Shown here: piece after piece, positions 1 to 8,254 of the stretch
How the letters are laid out: every line of letters begins with the position of its first letter
Numbering within the stretch: the stretch's first letter is position 1
Assembly: GCA_017469955.1 (NCBI GenBank)
Contig: JAFUFJ010000015.1
Span: 32,362 to 96,361 of the forward strand
Reading direction: 5' to 3'
Source of the DNA: Prevotella sp.
GTDB lineage: Bacteria > Bacteroidota > Bacteroidia > Bacteroidales > Bacteroidaceae
Length of the DNA: 64,000 nt
Position numbers and translations under genes: made by a program
The notes under the pieces: generated by a model
The model's input: only the letters and a program-made list of their open reading frames with translations
Database searches by the model: none
What the model was told of the DNA's origin: nothing

Positions 1-904
1 CCGACAGTATTCGTCCGTCTTTCGTCTCTACTTCCACAGCCCGATAGTTTAGAAACAATGTGACATTGTCCTCCTTTCTGATCCAATCCAGTTTCTTTTC
101 GTCTTCATATACCTCTGCAGGCTGGGCATTTCCTCCATTTATTGGACAGAACTCCTTCTGTAGATTCCCAAGTTTCTCATAGGGACCTACATTTATCTGT
201 CCACCCATATGTACCCGGATTTCCGAACTATTGTTACCTCCTAACACGGGACGGTCATTGACTAATGCCACTTTACATCCCAACCGTGCAGCAGAAACTG
301 CAGCACATATCCCCGCGATGCCCCCTCCAACCACCACGAAATCATACGTTCCTGCATCTCTTGCATCGGGTGAAACCGTGCGCATTCTTTTCCTAAAAAC
401 ATTTAATTCCTCGTTTCCCGCAGGAAGTAAGCAATGGCTATCAGTCGTAAAGAAGACGGCATCGCATCGGCCGTCGAATCCTGTCAAGTCGTGAAGCCTG
501 ACCTCCGCATCTACATTTCTTATCCTTACATCACCTGCATACTGCCATTCCCAGTCCTGTCCGTCACATCCTAATGGCGAAAAGAGTCTTTTCCCATCCA
601 CTATCACTTCAAACTTTCCCGGTCCTTTCCCTTGATACCAAGGCGACGTCCAGTTGTAGGTTCGGACAAAAACGTGATATTTCCCTTTTGCAGGAAATCG
701 GATTGACGTCGAAGCATCGGCCACAGGACGCCCAAGTCCGTGAGCCAACAGATAGGGAGACCCCATCTGATCCATAAATTGTTGGTCGACAACCCAGCCT
801 CCTTTATCGTCGAAATTCTCCGCTTCAACCAGCAGTTCGCTGGCGAATGCAGTCCCAGGTAAGCCTAATAAGGAGAATATTATTGTGCAAAATAGTTTTT
901 TCAT
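1..904 (-). CDS. Secreted FAD-dependent oxidoreductase, partial (C-terminus outside window)
   Basis: The frame stays open from an ATG at 904 to the window edge, giving the first 301 residues. A signal peptide (MKKLFCTIIFSLLG..., about residues 1-21) predicts export. Residues about 22-170 form a beta-rich region beginning SELLVEAENFDDKGGW, which resembles carbohydrate-binding-like modules placed before such oxidoreductases. A dinucleotide-binding Rossmann start, VVVGGGIAG, follows at about 190-198, and then RPVLGGNNSSEIR, typical of the secreted FAD oxidoreductases (PF12831-like) of Bacteroidota glycan loci. The substrate cannot be told. It is the last visible gene of the minus-strand amino-sugar run, 52 bp after the YiiX-like gene, and is probably co-transcribed. 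The family is fairly secure and the role unknown. Confidence 0.8.
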   Translation of the reverse strand, partial: MKKLFCTIIFSLLGLPGTAFASELLVEAENFDDKGGWVVDQQFMDQMGSPYLLAHGLGRPVADASTSIRFPAKGKYHVFVRTYNWTSPWYQGKGPGKFEVIVDGKRLFSPLGCDGQDWEWQYAGDVRIRNVDAEVRLHDLTGFDGRCDAVFFTTDSHCLLPAGNEELNVFRKRMRTVSPDARDAGTYDFVVVGGGIAGICAAVSAARLGCKVALVNDRPVLGGNNSSEIRVHMGGQINVGPYEKLGNLQKEFCPINGGNAQPAEVYEDEKKLDWIRKEDNVTLFLNYRAVEVETKDGRILS

Positions 905-956
905 GGGCTAATAAGTTTTCGGTTCCTTCTGTTTATTTAGCAAAACGCCTTCCTTT

Positions 957-1526
957 TCATTTCAACTTTCCAATGATTGAGACATTGGAAAGTCGGGAGA
1001 GTTCTCCCGGATTCGTCCCTGGCTTCCCCTCAGGAACCTTCATATTATGGTTTGTATAAAAGTCAATCCAATAGGGTGTTATCTCTCCTGAAGCATCATG
1101 AAACGACATTGGTATCGGCTTAAAAACCATATTTCCACGTTTGTCAACAAAGGATAACTGTACCAATTCTGAACAATATATTTCCGAATTATCAGGCAAG
1201 TAGAGGCTGTCGTATGCTCTTCCAAGATATCTGCAAGCATTGCCCACGCTCTTTTCCGCATCAATATCTTCCACTCGAGCCCACAAGTAGTAACCTTTCT
1301 GCTTGCGTAGAAAATCTATTGCCGTCGTCACCACTCCTTTCGGCACCGCTTCTATGACGCTGTCCTTTGACAGAACTATTGCCACATGGTCAATCATTCC
1401 CGGCGTAACATCCGTAATAGCATTATCTTCATCCGCGACATGGAACAGCAAATCGCCTTTCTGAAGCGATTCGGGCTGGCATGCACATAGCACCAAAACT
1501 GCCAACAGGCAAATGACTCTTTCCAT
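957..1526 (-). CDS. YiiX/YaeF-like permuted papain-fold lipoprotein
   Basis: This 189-residue protein has a lipoprotein signal ending LCAC (lipidated Cys16), so it should be membrane-anchored in the periplasm or at the outer membrane. The core matches the YiiX/YaeF (C92, DUF830) group of circularly permuted NlpC/P60 cysteine hydrolases: KGDLLFHV at about 23, the catalytic His in DHVAIV (His47), and the catalytic Cys in YCSELV (Cys118) near the end. That His-before-Cys order marks the permuted fold. Members are thought to cut amide or ester bonds in cell-wall peptides or lipids; the substrate here is unknown. Its ATG directly follows the TAG of the CBM9-like gene (TAGATG), which implies translational coupling. 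Membership of an amino-sugar operon suggests, but does not prove, a peptidoglycan-related role. Confidence 0.8.
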   Translation of the reverse strand: MERVICLLAVLVLCACQPESLQKGDLLFHVADEDNAITDVTPGMIDHVAIVLSKDSVIEAVPKGVVTTAIDFLRKQKGYYLWARVEDIDAEKSVGNACRYLGRAYDSLYLPDNSEIYCSELVQLSFVDKRGNMVFKPIPMSFHDASGEITPYWIDFYTNHNMKVPEGKPGTNPGELSRLSNVSIIGKLK

Positions 1527-2216
1527 CTACTCAAATATTAATTCCTGAAAGAAATCGGGACGATGGAAGTCAGGCGTGGCTGTTGAAATCGGGAATAGCG
1601 ACAAAAAATGTGGTTGGCGCAACTTATCGCCACACTTATATATGTTCGTTTTCATGCGCAATCCGCTGAAAGAATGTAATTGATGGTGCCAAAAGGCCGT
1701 AATCGGTATCGCCAGTTTCAAGTGCCATTCCTCCGGAGCCTCGTGCTCTTCAAACGGACTTTTTCCCAACGAAGACCAGCGTTCCACACTATCCAGTATC
1801 TCTTTCCGAGCCAGTTCCCTACCCTCTCGGCCTGATCCACAGCCTATAAGCAGGCGACCGGCAGCGTTACATTCAAAGTTATAGTATAGTGTTCCGCAAT
1901 GCTCTTGCTCACAAGATGGCACGAAGAGTCCGCCAGCCTGTCCTGGCTTGCTTTCTAGTGAAGAGAGCGCTTGTATGGGACTTGCAAAGAATTCACAGCA
2001 AGAGTCTTCCCAAACCCGGCTATTATCTCCCGGTGCAACTGCCCTGACCGTCTGTTCTATGACCCTGAAATGCAGCAGAAGGCTGTCACCCGTATGGCCC
2101 AAAGCGACCTCTACATGCGGTTGATAAGGATAATCCTTCCCCCAAGGGGCATATGGCAACACATGGAACTGGGCCAGAGTGTCTGTTGAATGTGCAACGA
2201 GAGGTACTTTAATCAT
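1527..2216 (-). CDS. CBM9-like carbohydrate-binding protein
   Basis: The 229-residue product has no evident signal peptide. It resembles the 'carbohydrate-binding family 9-like' proteins of Bacteroidota: an early WGKDYPYQPHVEVALGH-type strand, then the VWEDSCCEFF segment (about 90-98) and YYNFECNAAG, the usual CBM9-like signatures. The family is a beta-sandwich, and function outside xylanases is poorly known. Its start overlaps the end of the kinase gene by 8 bp, and its stop abuts the start of the YiiX-like gene, so it sits in the middle of a tightly packed operon. The lack of a secretion signal is worth noting for a sugar-binding fold and could mean binding of an internal sugar. The family call is good and the job unknown. 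Confidence 0.75.
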   Translation of the reverse strand: MIKVPLVAHSTDTLAQFHVLPYAPWGKDYPYQPHVEVALGHTGDSLLLHFRVIEQTVRAVAPGDNSRVWEDSCCEFFASPIQALSSLESKPGQAGGLFVPSCEQEHCGTLYYNFECNAAGRLLIGCGSGREGRELARKEILDSVERWSSLGKSPFEEHEAPEEWHLKLAIPITAFWHHQLHSFSGLRMKTNIYKCGDKLRQPHFLSLFPISTATPDFHRPDFFQELIFE

Positions 2217-3279
2217 AGCATTCCTGAATTATTTTCCTCATCTCATCCTGACAGTTCAGCGTCTCATGAAAGAGACGTTGCTGATTCAAAGCCCTGACAA
2301 GATTATGCGTCGGATACATTATTTTATAATATGTATCCCCATTGATATAGTCGGTCAGGAAGCGAACGCATTGCATATAGGGGAACAACGACACTGCATA
2401 TGGCAGCATTTCGACCTCTAACGGGGTGAGGAAAGGTCGTGCTCCTTCTATATATCCACGAGTAAACGCCTCAAAGATGTCCATGCGAAAACGAATGGCA
2501 TCCAAGTCTTTGGAGTCTTCAGGCTGCGTGCTTGCCGCCGTACGCAGGAAGTCACCATAGTCAGAAAACACAAAACTCGGCATCACCGTGTCAAGGTCTA
2601 TCACGCAAAGCACTTTGCCTTCCCTGTCGAAAAGCATGTTGTTCACCTTCGTGTCGCAATGGCATATGCGCTTTGGCAACATCCCTTCTCTGTGCAAACG
2701 CTCTGCCTTTGTCATTTCTTCAGCATAGTTCGCCAAGTCCTCAAGCACCTGGCACACCTCTTTTACTCTGCCGGCAGCGTCGCTACTGACAGCCTCCTGC
2801 AACTGACGGAGCCTGAGTTCCATGTTATGAAAGTCGGGAATAGGTTCGCCAAGCGGCTCCGAAAGGTCAACCAACATCAACTCAAACGCTGCAAAACTTT
2901 TCCCACAGTCATAGGAAGTGGCAGTTGTCACCTCGCTGATCGTTTGTGTGTCAGGAATGAAGACTGACATCCGCCAATATGTTCCGTCACCATTCTGCAT
3001 GAAGGTTTTCCCATCTTCGGTCTGAACAAACGTCAGTGTTGCAGCGCCTTTCTTCCTCAGATGGTCAGTGACTGTCTCTATATTGTGCTGCAAGAGGGGC
3101 ACATCTGTAAAAATGGCATGATTGATGCGCTGCAAAACATAGTCAGGACTGTCCTGCTCCGCGGTCTTGACAAGGAATGTATCGTTAATAAGCCCGTTGC
3201 CTAACGGCACTATCGAGTCTGCTTTTCCTGTTGTCTGAAACTTGCCGACAATTTCTTTCAGCTGCTTTTCTTCCATCAT
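2209..3279 (-). CDS. NahK-like sugar kinase (aminoglycoside phosphotransferase fold)
   Basis: The 356-residue kinase has an N-terminal lobe with PLGNGLINDTFLV (about 25-37) and the catalytic Brenner motif H-C-D-x4-N at His207, Asp209 and Asn214 (ICHCDTKVNNMLF). A metal-binding VIDLDTVMP segment (Asp228, Asp230) follows. This matches the group that includes bifidobacterial N-acetylhexosamine 1-kinase, which phosphorylates GlcNAc or GalNAc at C1. It lies 13 bp downstream of the NagB-like/PIG-L gene and overlaps the next gene by 8 bp, so it belongs to the amino-sugar operon, which supports a hexosamine substrate. Exact specificity (GlcNAc, GalNAc or another sugar) cannot be read from the sequence. 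Confidence 0.8.
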   Translation of the reverse strand: MMEEKQLKEIVGKFQTTGKADSIVPLGNGLINDTFLVKTAEQDSPDYVLQRINHAIFTDVPLLQHNIETVTDHLRKKGAATLTFVQTEDGKTFMQNGDGTYWRMSVFIPDTQTISEVTTATSYDCGKSFAAFELMLVDLSEPLGEPIPDFHNMELRLRQLQEAVSSDAAGRVKEVCQVLEDLANYAEEMTKAERLHREGMLPKRICHCDTKVNNMLFDREGKVLCVIDLDTVMPSFVFSDYGDFLRTAASTQPEDSKDLDAIRFRMDIFEAFTRGYIEGARPFLTPLEVEMLPYAVSLFPYMQCVRFLTDYINGDTYYKIMYPTHNLVRALNQQRLFHETLNCQDEMRKIIQECYD

Positions 3280-3292
3280 TTTCCTCTATTTA

Positions 3293-5284
3293 TCAAAGGG
3301 GTTTATACTCAACAAAAGCCTCCATAGCCTCATAGCAAGCCAGTCCAAGCCTGTCATACAAGTCTGCCGTTGCACGGTTGCGGTCTTCTGCCCGTTGCCA
3401 GAAGAGCCGTTCGTCGTTGCCAAGGAATGGTGCACTCTCCATCTGCGACTGATGTTTCAGTATGCTATTGCGCTTTGCGCGGAGCTCTTCGGGCGACATT
3501 GGGACGCACATCTCAATGTTTTCGATTTCCCATTCAGCCCATGCGCCGCGATACATCCACACCCTGCACTCCTTCAACCATGCCGCATCTGCACGTTTTT
3601 CCTCGTCGATAGCGGCCAGAACGGCATCGGTACACTTGCGATGTGTCCCATGGGGATCGGCCAGATCGCCGGCCACATATATCTGGTGCGGCTGCACTTC
3701 CCGAAGGAGTTGCTGCACGATGCGCACATCGTCTTCAGTCATTGGCAGCTTCTCTATTTTCCCTGATTCGTAGAAAGGCAGGTCAAGGAAGTGCACTTGC
3801 GACAGCGGAATCTGGTTGAATGTGCATGCCGTACGTGCTTCTCCCCTTCTGATCAGCCCCTTGATGGTCAAGATGTCGCGCGGATCATTTTCTCCCTGCT
3901 TCTTCTTTTTGAGAAAGTTTTTTATCTCCTGATATTTCTGTTTGATCACTTCATCCTGTTCGTTGCCGAAGAGTTGGTTGAACCCATTGATGAAGTGCAT
4001 GAACCTTGCTACCTCTTCATCGCCCACGGCAATGTTGCCAGAGGTTTCATAAGCCACGTGCACCGTGTGCCTTTGCTGCACAAGACGCTGGATGGTGCCA
4101 CCCATAGAGATGACGTCGTCGTCGGGGTGTGGCGAGAAGACGAGCACTCTTTTGGGGTATGGCTTGGCGCGTTCGGGCCTGTATGTGTCGTCGGCATCTG
4201 GCTTTCCTCCCGGCCATCCGGTAATGGTGTGCTGCAGATCGTTGAAGATTTTGATGTTTGCATTGTATGCCGAGCCGTAGAGAGCGAGCAGTTCGGAGAG
4301 CCCGTTTTCGTTGTAGTCTTTGTTGGTAAGCTTCAGGATGGGCTTGTCAGTAAGCTGGCATAGCCATACGACAGCTGAGCGTACCAGCTTATCTGTCCAA
4401 TGACACGACTTGACAAGCCATGGGTGTACGATGCGCGTCAGCTTGGATGCTGCCGAAAGATCGATGACTACGTGGGCGTCGTTGTGGGTCTGTAAGAACG
4501 AGGCGGGCAACTGATCGCTGATAGGACCCTCGACGGTTTTCTGGATGATGTCGGCCTTTTCTTCTCCCCATGCCACGAGAAAGAGCTTCTTGCTTGACAG
4601 GATGGTGGCTATTCCCATTGTGATTGAACAGGGAGGAACGGGCTCATTCGTCCCGAAACTCATCGTCATTTCTTCGCGTGAGACATGGTCGATGAGGATG
4701 ATTCTCGAGGTTGATGTCAGTGTCGATCCGGGTTCGTTGGTGGCAATGTTTCCGATGCGTCCGATGCCGAGCATGGTGACATCAAGTCCACCGAACGACT
4801 GGATGCGCTGCTCATAGAGCCTGCATGAGTAGTTGACTCGGTCCTGAGCTACGGTTCCGTCGGGCGAGAATATGTTCTGTTCGGGTATGTCTACGTGCCG
4901 GAGAAAGCGTTCTCTCAGCTGAGAAATGCTGCTGTTCTTGGTATTTTGGGTAAGGGGATAGTATTCGTAGGCATTGAACACTACCACGTTTTCAAAACTC
5001 AGATGGTCTTCATGGTGGCGTCTGATGAGTTCTTCATAGACGGGTGTGAGCGAGAGACCCGTGCCAAGTCCGAGCACACACTGCTTGCCGTCGCGCTGCT
5101 TGGTGCGTATTTCCTGTTCGATCACGTCGGCAATATGGCGTGCTCCCTCCTCTTGCTTGGCAAAGATGTCGGTGTCTATCTTTTCCAAACGTGTGAGTTC
5201 TGACCTGTCGACAGCCGTCTTCGGCTGGTAGATTTCCACGGGAACTTTGTTCAGAACGATTTGTGAGCTAAGGTTAAGATTCAT
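3293..5284 (-). CDS. NagB-like domain fused to PIG-L/LmbE deacetylase
   Basis: This 663-residue protein starts at MNLNLSSQ (ATG at 5284). The frame is open further upstream to 5527, but that part overlaps nagB and reads as low-quality sequence. Residues about 40-290 form a glucosamine-6-phosphate deaminase-like domain, but key E. coli NagB residues are changed. Asp72 of FNMDEY is Tyr106 (FNAYEY). Asp141 and His143 of the NDGH motif are Ile177 and Asn179 (GIGRIGNIATNEPG). Glu148 is kept as Glu184. A PIG-L/LmbE zinc deacetylase domain follows from about 378, with its metal motif HPDDD (386-390) and a later PHGTH-type histidine pair. The deaminase half is therefore probably inactive and the deacetylase half active. 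Related two-domain proteins occur in Bacteroides. It follows true nagB in the operon. Confidence 0.88.
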   Translation of the reverse strand: MNLNLSSQIVLNKVPVEIYQPKTAVDRSELTRLEKIDTDIFAKQEEGARHIADVIEQEIRTKQRDGKQCVLGLGTGLSLTPVYEELIRRHHEDHLSFENVVVFNAYEYYPLTQNTKNSSISQLRERFLRHVDIPEQNIFSPDGTVAQDRVNYSCRLYEQRIQSFGGLDVTMLGIGRIGNIATNEPGSTLTSTSRIILIDHVSREEMTMSFGTNEPVPPCSITMGIATILSSKKLFLVAWGEEKADIIQKTVEGPISDQLPASFLQTHNDAHVVIDLSAASKLTRIVHPWLVKSCHWTDKLVRSAVVWLCQLTDKPILKLTNKDYNENGLSELLALYGSAYNANIKIFNDLQHTITGWPGGKPDADDTYRPERAKPYPKRVLVFSPHPDDDVISMGGTIQRLVQQRHTVHVAYETSGNIAVGDEEVARFMHFINGFNQLFGNEQDEVIKQKYQEIKNFLKKKKQGENDPRDILTIKGLIRRGEARTACTFNQIPLSQVHFLDLPFYESGKIEKLPMTEDDVRIVQQLLREVQPHQIYVAGDLADPHGTHRKCTDAVLAAIDEEKRADAAWLKECRVWMYRGAWAEWEIENIEMCVPMSPEELRAKRNSILKHQSQMESAPFLGNDERLFWQRAEDRNRATADLYDRLGLACYEAMEAFVEYKPL

Positions 5285-5322
5285 GGTTTTGATGGTATTT
5301 TGTTTGGGGTGTACGATGCGGT

Positions 5323-5390
5323 GCAGAGAACTGCAGGCGTGCTTCCTGCCGGCTACGGCCGTCCATGCCGACCGTCCTGCGGTTCTCTGC
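5323..5390 (-). repeat. Inverted repeat in the nagB / NagB-like intergenic gap
   Basis: The 119-bp gap between nagB and the fusion gene holds arms GCAGAGAACTGCAGG (5323-5337) and CCTGCGGTTCTCTGC (5376-5390). They are complementary over 14 of 15 positions, with one G-T type mismatch, and enclose about 38 bp. In the operon mRNA this would be a strong stem-loop. It lacks a following T-run, so a processing or stability element between the two cistrons is more likely than a terminator. That role is inference. Confidence 0.6.
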
Positions 5391-5403
5391 GTTGCCTTCT
5401 GTG

Positions 5404-6195
5404 CTATAAGTTCTGGCGTTCGATGTCTTTGAAGTAGCGGTAGGTACCTACTTTCAGTTCGTCGGTGGCGGGTTCGTCGCAGACAATGATCCCGTGCTGG
5501 TGAGTCTGCAGGGCCGAGATGGTCCACATGTGGTTGACGCTTCCTTCGACTGCTGCCTGCAAGGCACGTGCCTTATGGTGGCCATTGACAAGGATCATCA
5601 CCTCACGGGCTGCCATTACTGTGCCTACTCCCACGGTCAGTGCGGTGGTGGGAACTTTGGAAACATCGCCGTCAAAGAAGCGTGCATTGGCGATGATGGT
5701 GTCGGTTGTGAGGGTTTTCACTCGTGTACGACTGCTTAGACTCGAGCCTGGCTCGTTGAAAGCGATATGGCCGTCGGGGCCGATGCCTCCGATGAAGAGG
5801 TCGATGCCTCCTGCTTCTTCTATCATTTGCTCATAGTGACGGCACTCTTCGGCAAGGTCTGCGGCGTTTCCATTGAGGATATGCACCTGTTCACGCGGTA
5901 TGTCGATGTGGTCAAAGAGGTTGCGGGCCATAAACGAGTGGTAGCTCTCGGGATGGCTTTCGGGCAGTCCTACGTATTCGTCCATGTTGAACGTGACGAC
6001 ATTCTTGAACGAAACGCGCCCGTCCTTGCATGCCTGCACGAGGAAAGCATACATGCCTTCGGGCGACGACCCTGTGGGAAGTCCCAATACAAACTTACGC
6101 TCTGGAGTCGGGTTGAACTCGTTGATGCGCCGTACCACATGCTCTGCTGCCCAATGAGAAAGGGCCGCATAGTCTTTTTCGATAATTAGTCTCAT
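5404..6195 (-). CDS. nagB: Glucosamine-6-phosphate deaminase
   Basis: This 263-residue cytoplasmic enzyme converts glucosamine 6-phosphate to fructose 6-phosphate and ammonia, feeding amino sugars into glycolysis. All catalytic signatures are present: FNMDEYVGL (general-base Asp), [15 protein letters not shown] (the Asp, His and Glu of the active site), SRTRVKTLT and [11 protein letters not shown]. Length and alignment match E. coli NagB (266 residues) end to end. It is the first gene of the minus-strand operon running towards position 1. A TATCTTTG promoter box lies 72 bp upstream. The contrast with the next gene, which keeps the fold but not the active site, suggests that this copy carries the deaminase activity. 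Confidence 0.96.
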   Translation of the reverse strand: MRLIIEKDYAALSHWAAEHVVRRINEFNPTPERKFVLGLPTGSSPEGMYAFLVQACKDGRVSFKNVVTFNMDEYVGLPESHPESYHSFMARNLFDHIDIPREQVHILNGNAADLAEECRHYEQMIEEAGGIDLFIGGIGPDGHIAFNEPGSSLSSRTRVKTLTTDTIIANARFFDGDVSKVPTTALTVGVGTVMAAREVMILVNGHHKARALQAAVEGSVNHMWTISALQTHQHGIIVCDEPATDELKVGTYRYFKDIERQNL

Positions 6196-6266
6196 GTTGA
6201 ATGGTTCTGGTTTCTATAAAAACAAACTTCGAAAGGGCGTCATGAAGGACGCCTCTCAATGCATGG

Positions 6267-6274
6267 CAAAGATA
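6267..6274 (-). promoter_or_regulatory. Bacteroidota -7 box upstream of nagB
   Basis: The plus strand reads CAAAGATA, which is TATCTTTG on the minus strand and matches the Bacteroidota -7 consensus TAnnTTTG. It lies 72 bp before the nagB ATG. No clean TTTG at -33 is visible, so only the -7 box is claimed. Confidence 0.55.
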
Positions 6275-6350
6275 CGAAGAAAGTTTGAGAAACGGCCTAT
6301 TTTTAAAGGAAAAATAACACTTCCGCGGGAGAATGCCCTGAAAGGTTGCC

Positions 6351-6457
6351 GAGAAAGCTAAGGATTTAGCCCGAGAAGTCATAGAGTTATCATCGAGAAA
6401 GCTAAGGTTTATCGGCAAGAAAGCTATGACTTCTCACCCTAAATCCTTAGCTTTCTC
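6351..6457. repeat. Family A 107-bp modular repeat, copy 1
   Basis: The copy is 107 bp long, with GAGAA at positions 1, 23 and 45. Its right half has TTATC ending at 63 (one change from TTCTC) and TTCTC ending at 85 and 107. Outer arms 6351-6384 and 6424-6457 are complementary at 31 of 34 positions; CC/GG extends them outward. It lies between the nagB promoter and the end of the hexosaminidase gene, both on the minus strand. It fills most of the 348-bp gap 6196-6543, where I see no gene. There is no flanking target duplication. Confidence 0.9.
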
Positions 6458-6543
6458 GGCGGGAAGGCAAAAAGAAGTGCCCCTGAAGGCTTTCGGCTCA
6501 GGGGCACGATGAGGGTGAAGCCGTTGTACTTCAGTTGTTTAAG

Positions 6544-8187
6544 TCAGTCGCCACTGGGACGGAATCCCTCGACTGCCACCTGCCTTTCGGGCCAGAGATG
6601 GGTAGCATAGTTGTAGCGGTAGAGGTCATAGAGGTCGACAAGCCGGGGCAGTCGGGCAAGGAAGCCTTCGTAGTCGCGGCCAGACTTCATCCACTGCACC
6701 TCGCTGAGGGCTGCTATTCTCGGCAGGAGCTGATACTCGGCCTGCTGGGGCGAGGCAATATATTCGGTCCAAAGGTTGGCCTGCACGCCGAGGATATGGG
6801 CCGACTCACGGTCGGAAAGGCCTGCCGTGGGGTCGAGAGAATAGACTTTTTCGACGCTGATAAAGCCTCCGCAGAGGGTCGGTTCGGCCTTTGGATTGTC
6901 TGATTGCAGGTAGTCAAAGTAGCAATGCGACGTGGGTGACATGATGACATCGTGGCCTTCACGAGCAGCACGGACGCCGGTCTCGGCCCCACGCCAGCTC
7001 TGTATGGTGGCGCTTTGGTTGATGTGTCCATCAAGAATCTCGTCCCAGCCGATGATGTTGCGCCCCCTTGAGTTGACAAACCGTTCGATGCGGTTGGTGA
7101 AATAGCCCTGTATGGTCTGGGGAGTGAGCCCGTTGCCGGCCATCAGCTTTTGGCACTTCGGACAAGAAGCCCACCGCTCGTTCGGAGCTTCGTCGCCCCC
7201 TATGTGGATGAGCCGTGAGGGAAAGAGGTCGATTACCTCGCCAAGCACGTCCTGACAGAACTCATATACGCGCTCGTTTCCCAGGCAAAGCACGTCGTCG
7301 AAGATGCCCCATCGGCGCGAGACGGCATAGGGTCCTCCCGTACAACCGAGGTCGGGATAGGCCGTAAGGGCCGAGAGCATGTGGCCCGGCATGTCGATTT
7401 CCGGCACGACAGTGACATACCTCTCTGCCGCATAGGCCACCACTTCGCGTATCTCGTCTTGCGTATAGAAGCCGCCATAGGGCGTTCCGTCGTAGACATG
7501 GGTGTTCCTTCCCACGACCGTCTCTGCCCGCTGCGACCCTATCTCGGTAAGAAGCGGATACTTCTTGATCTCGATTCGCCAGCCCTGATCGTCGGAAAGA
7601 TGCCAGTGAAAGACGTTCATGCCGTGTATCGCAAGCAGGTCGATGAAGCGCTTCACAAAGCCAACCGTGAAGAAATGACGCCCCGAGTCGAGCATCATGC
7701 CCCGATGGGCAAACCTCGGAGCATCCGTTATCGTGACGGCAGGCAGGCTTATCTCCGCGGCATCTGCCACCACCGGCAACGACTTGCGCAACGTTTGCAG
7801 ACCATAGAAGACCCCCTGCGGGGTGCGACCGCTAATGGTAACGGCCTTCGACGATACTTCTATCACATAGCCTTCGGCCTCCTTCACCCGCTCGTCAAGC
7901 TGCAGCCTGACGACGTTGCTGCCCGTCTCTGCCGGCGAAGGCAGCACGCTCAGCCCCGTCTGCTCGCGGATGTAGTCGGCAAGAAAGGACGCATTACGCG
8001 CCATTTCGCGACTGTCGGCGGGATAACACACACGGGTCTCGGCATTCAACACAAAGGGCTTGGCCTTGACAGGCGACACATTCTCGGGAAGAGGAACCAC
8101 CTGATAGTCGGCAACAGGTGGCTGGGCTGACAATGACGACAGGCAAAAAACAGTCGCCAGCAGCAGGAAAATACGGTTTGCTTTCAT
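6544..8187 (-). CDS. Secreted beta-N-acetylhexosaminidase, GH20
   Basis: The protein is 547 residues from the ATG at 8187 (MKANRIFLLLATVFCLSS), chosen because it starts a clean signal peptide ending near SLSAQ; the longer upstream frame has no such feature. A GH20b-like N-terminal domain (about 25-150) precedes the catalytic barrel, which begins at RFAHRGMMLDSGRHF. HWHLSDDQGWRIEI and the catalytic Asp-Glu pair in HIGGDEAPNERW (Asp332, Glu333) are intact. The enzyme removes terminal GlcNAc or GalNAc from glycans by substrate-assisted catalysis, probably in the periplasm or at the surface. It lies directly upstream of nagB and supplies substrate for the amino-sugar operon, but has its own promoter and is separated from nagB by the family A repeat. 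Confidence 0.94.
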   Translation of the reverse strand: MKANRIFLLLATVFCLSSLSAQPPVADYQVVPLPENVSPVKAKPFVLNAETRVCYPADSREMARNASFLADYIREQTGLSVLPSPAETGSNVVRLQLDERVKEAEGYVIEVSSKAVTISGRTPQGVFYGLQTLRKSLPVVADAAEISLPAVTITDAPRFAHRGMMLDSGRHFFTVGFVKRFIDLLAIHGMNVFHWHLSDDQGWRIEIKKYPLLTEIGSQRAETVVGRNTHVYDGTPYGGFYTQDEIREVVAYAAERYVTVVPEIDMPGHMLSALTAYPDLGCTGGPYAVSRRWGIFDDVLCLGNERVYEFCQDVLGEVIDLFPSRLIHIGGDEAPNERWASCPKCQKLMAGNGLTPQTIQGYFTNRIERFVNSRGRNIIGWDEILDGHINQSATIQSWRGAETGVRAAREGHDVIMSPTSHCYFDYLQSDNPKAEPTLCGGFISVEKVYSLDPTAGLSDRESAHILGVQANLWTEYIASPQQAEYQLLPRIAALSEVQWMKSGRDYEGFLARLPRLVDLYDLYRYNYATHLWPERQVAVEGFRPSGD

Positions 8188-8246
8188 ATCTTTTTCATCG
8201 TGTTCTGTCACTGTAACTGTAATCAACTGATTGAAAACAAGACATG

Positions 8247-8254
8247 CAAAGATA
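8247..8254 (-). promoter_or_regulatory. -7 box upstream of the GH20 gene
   Basis: CAAAGATA on the plus strand gives TATCTTTG on the minus strand, 60 bp before the chosen ATG at 8187. This supports that start and makes the longer reading frame to 8283 unlikely, because it would begin upstream of the promoter. Confidence 0.55.

Noticed and set aside
3293-5284. Second active glucosamine-6-phosphate deaminase
   Set aside because: Three catalytic positions are replaced, so calling it a second nagB would mislead.
5285-5527. Longer start for the NagB-like/PIG-L gene
   Set aside because: The extra 81 codons overlap the end of nagB and the intergenic stem, and give Arg-rich sequence unlike the family. 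MNLNLSSQ at 5284 is the natural start.
6351-6457. Family A copies as CRISPR arrays
   Set aside because: Only five bases per 22-bp unit are conserved and the units turn into their reverse complement halfway. CRISPR repeats are longer, identical and in one direction, and no cas genes are present.
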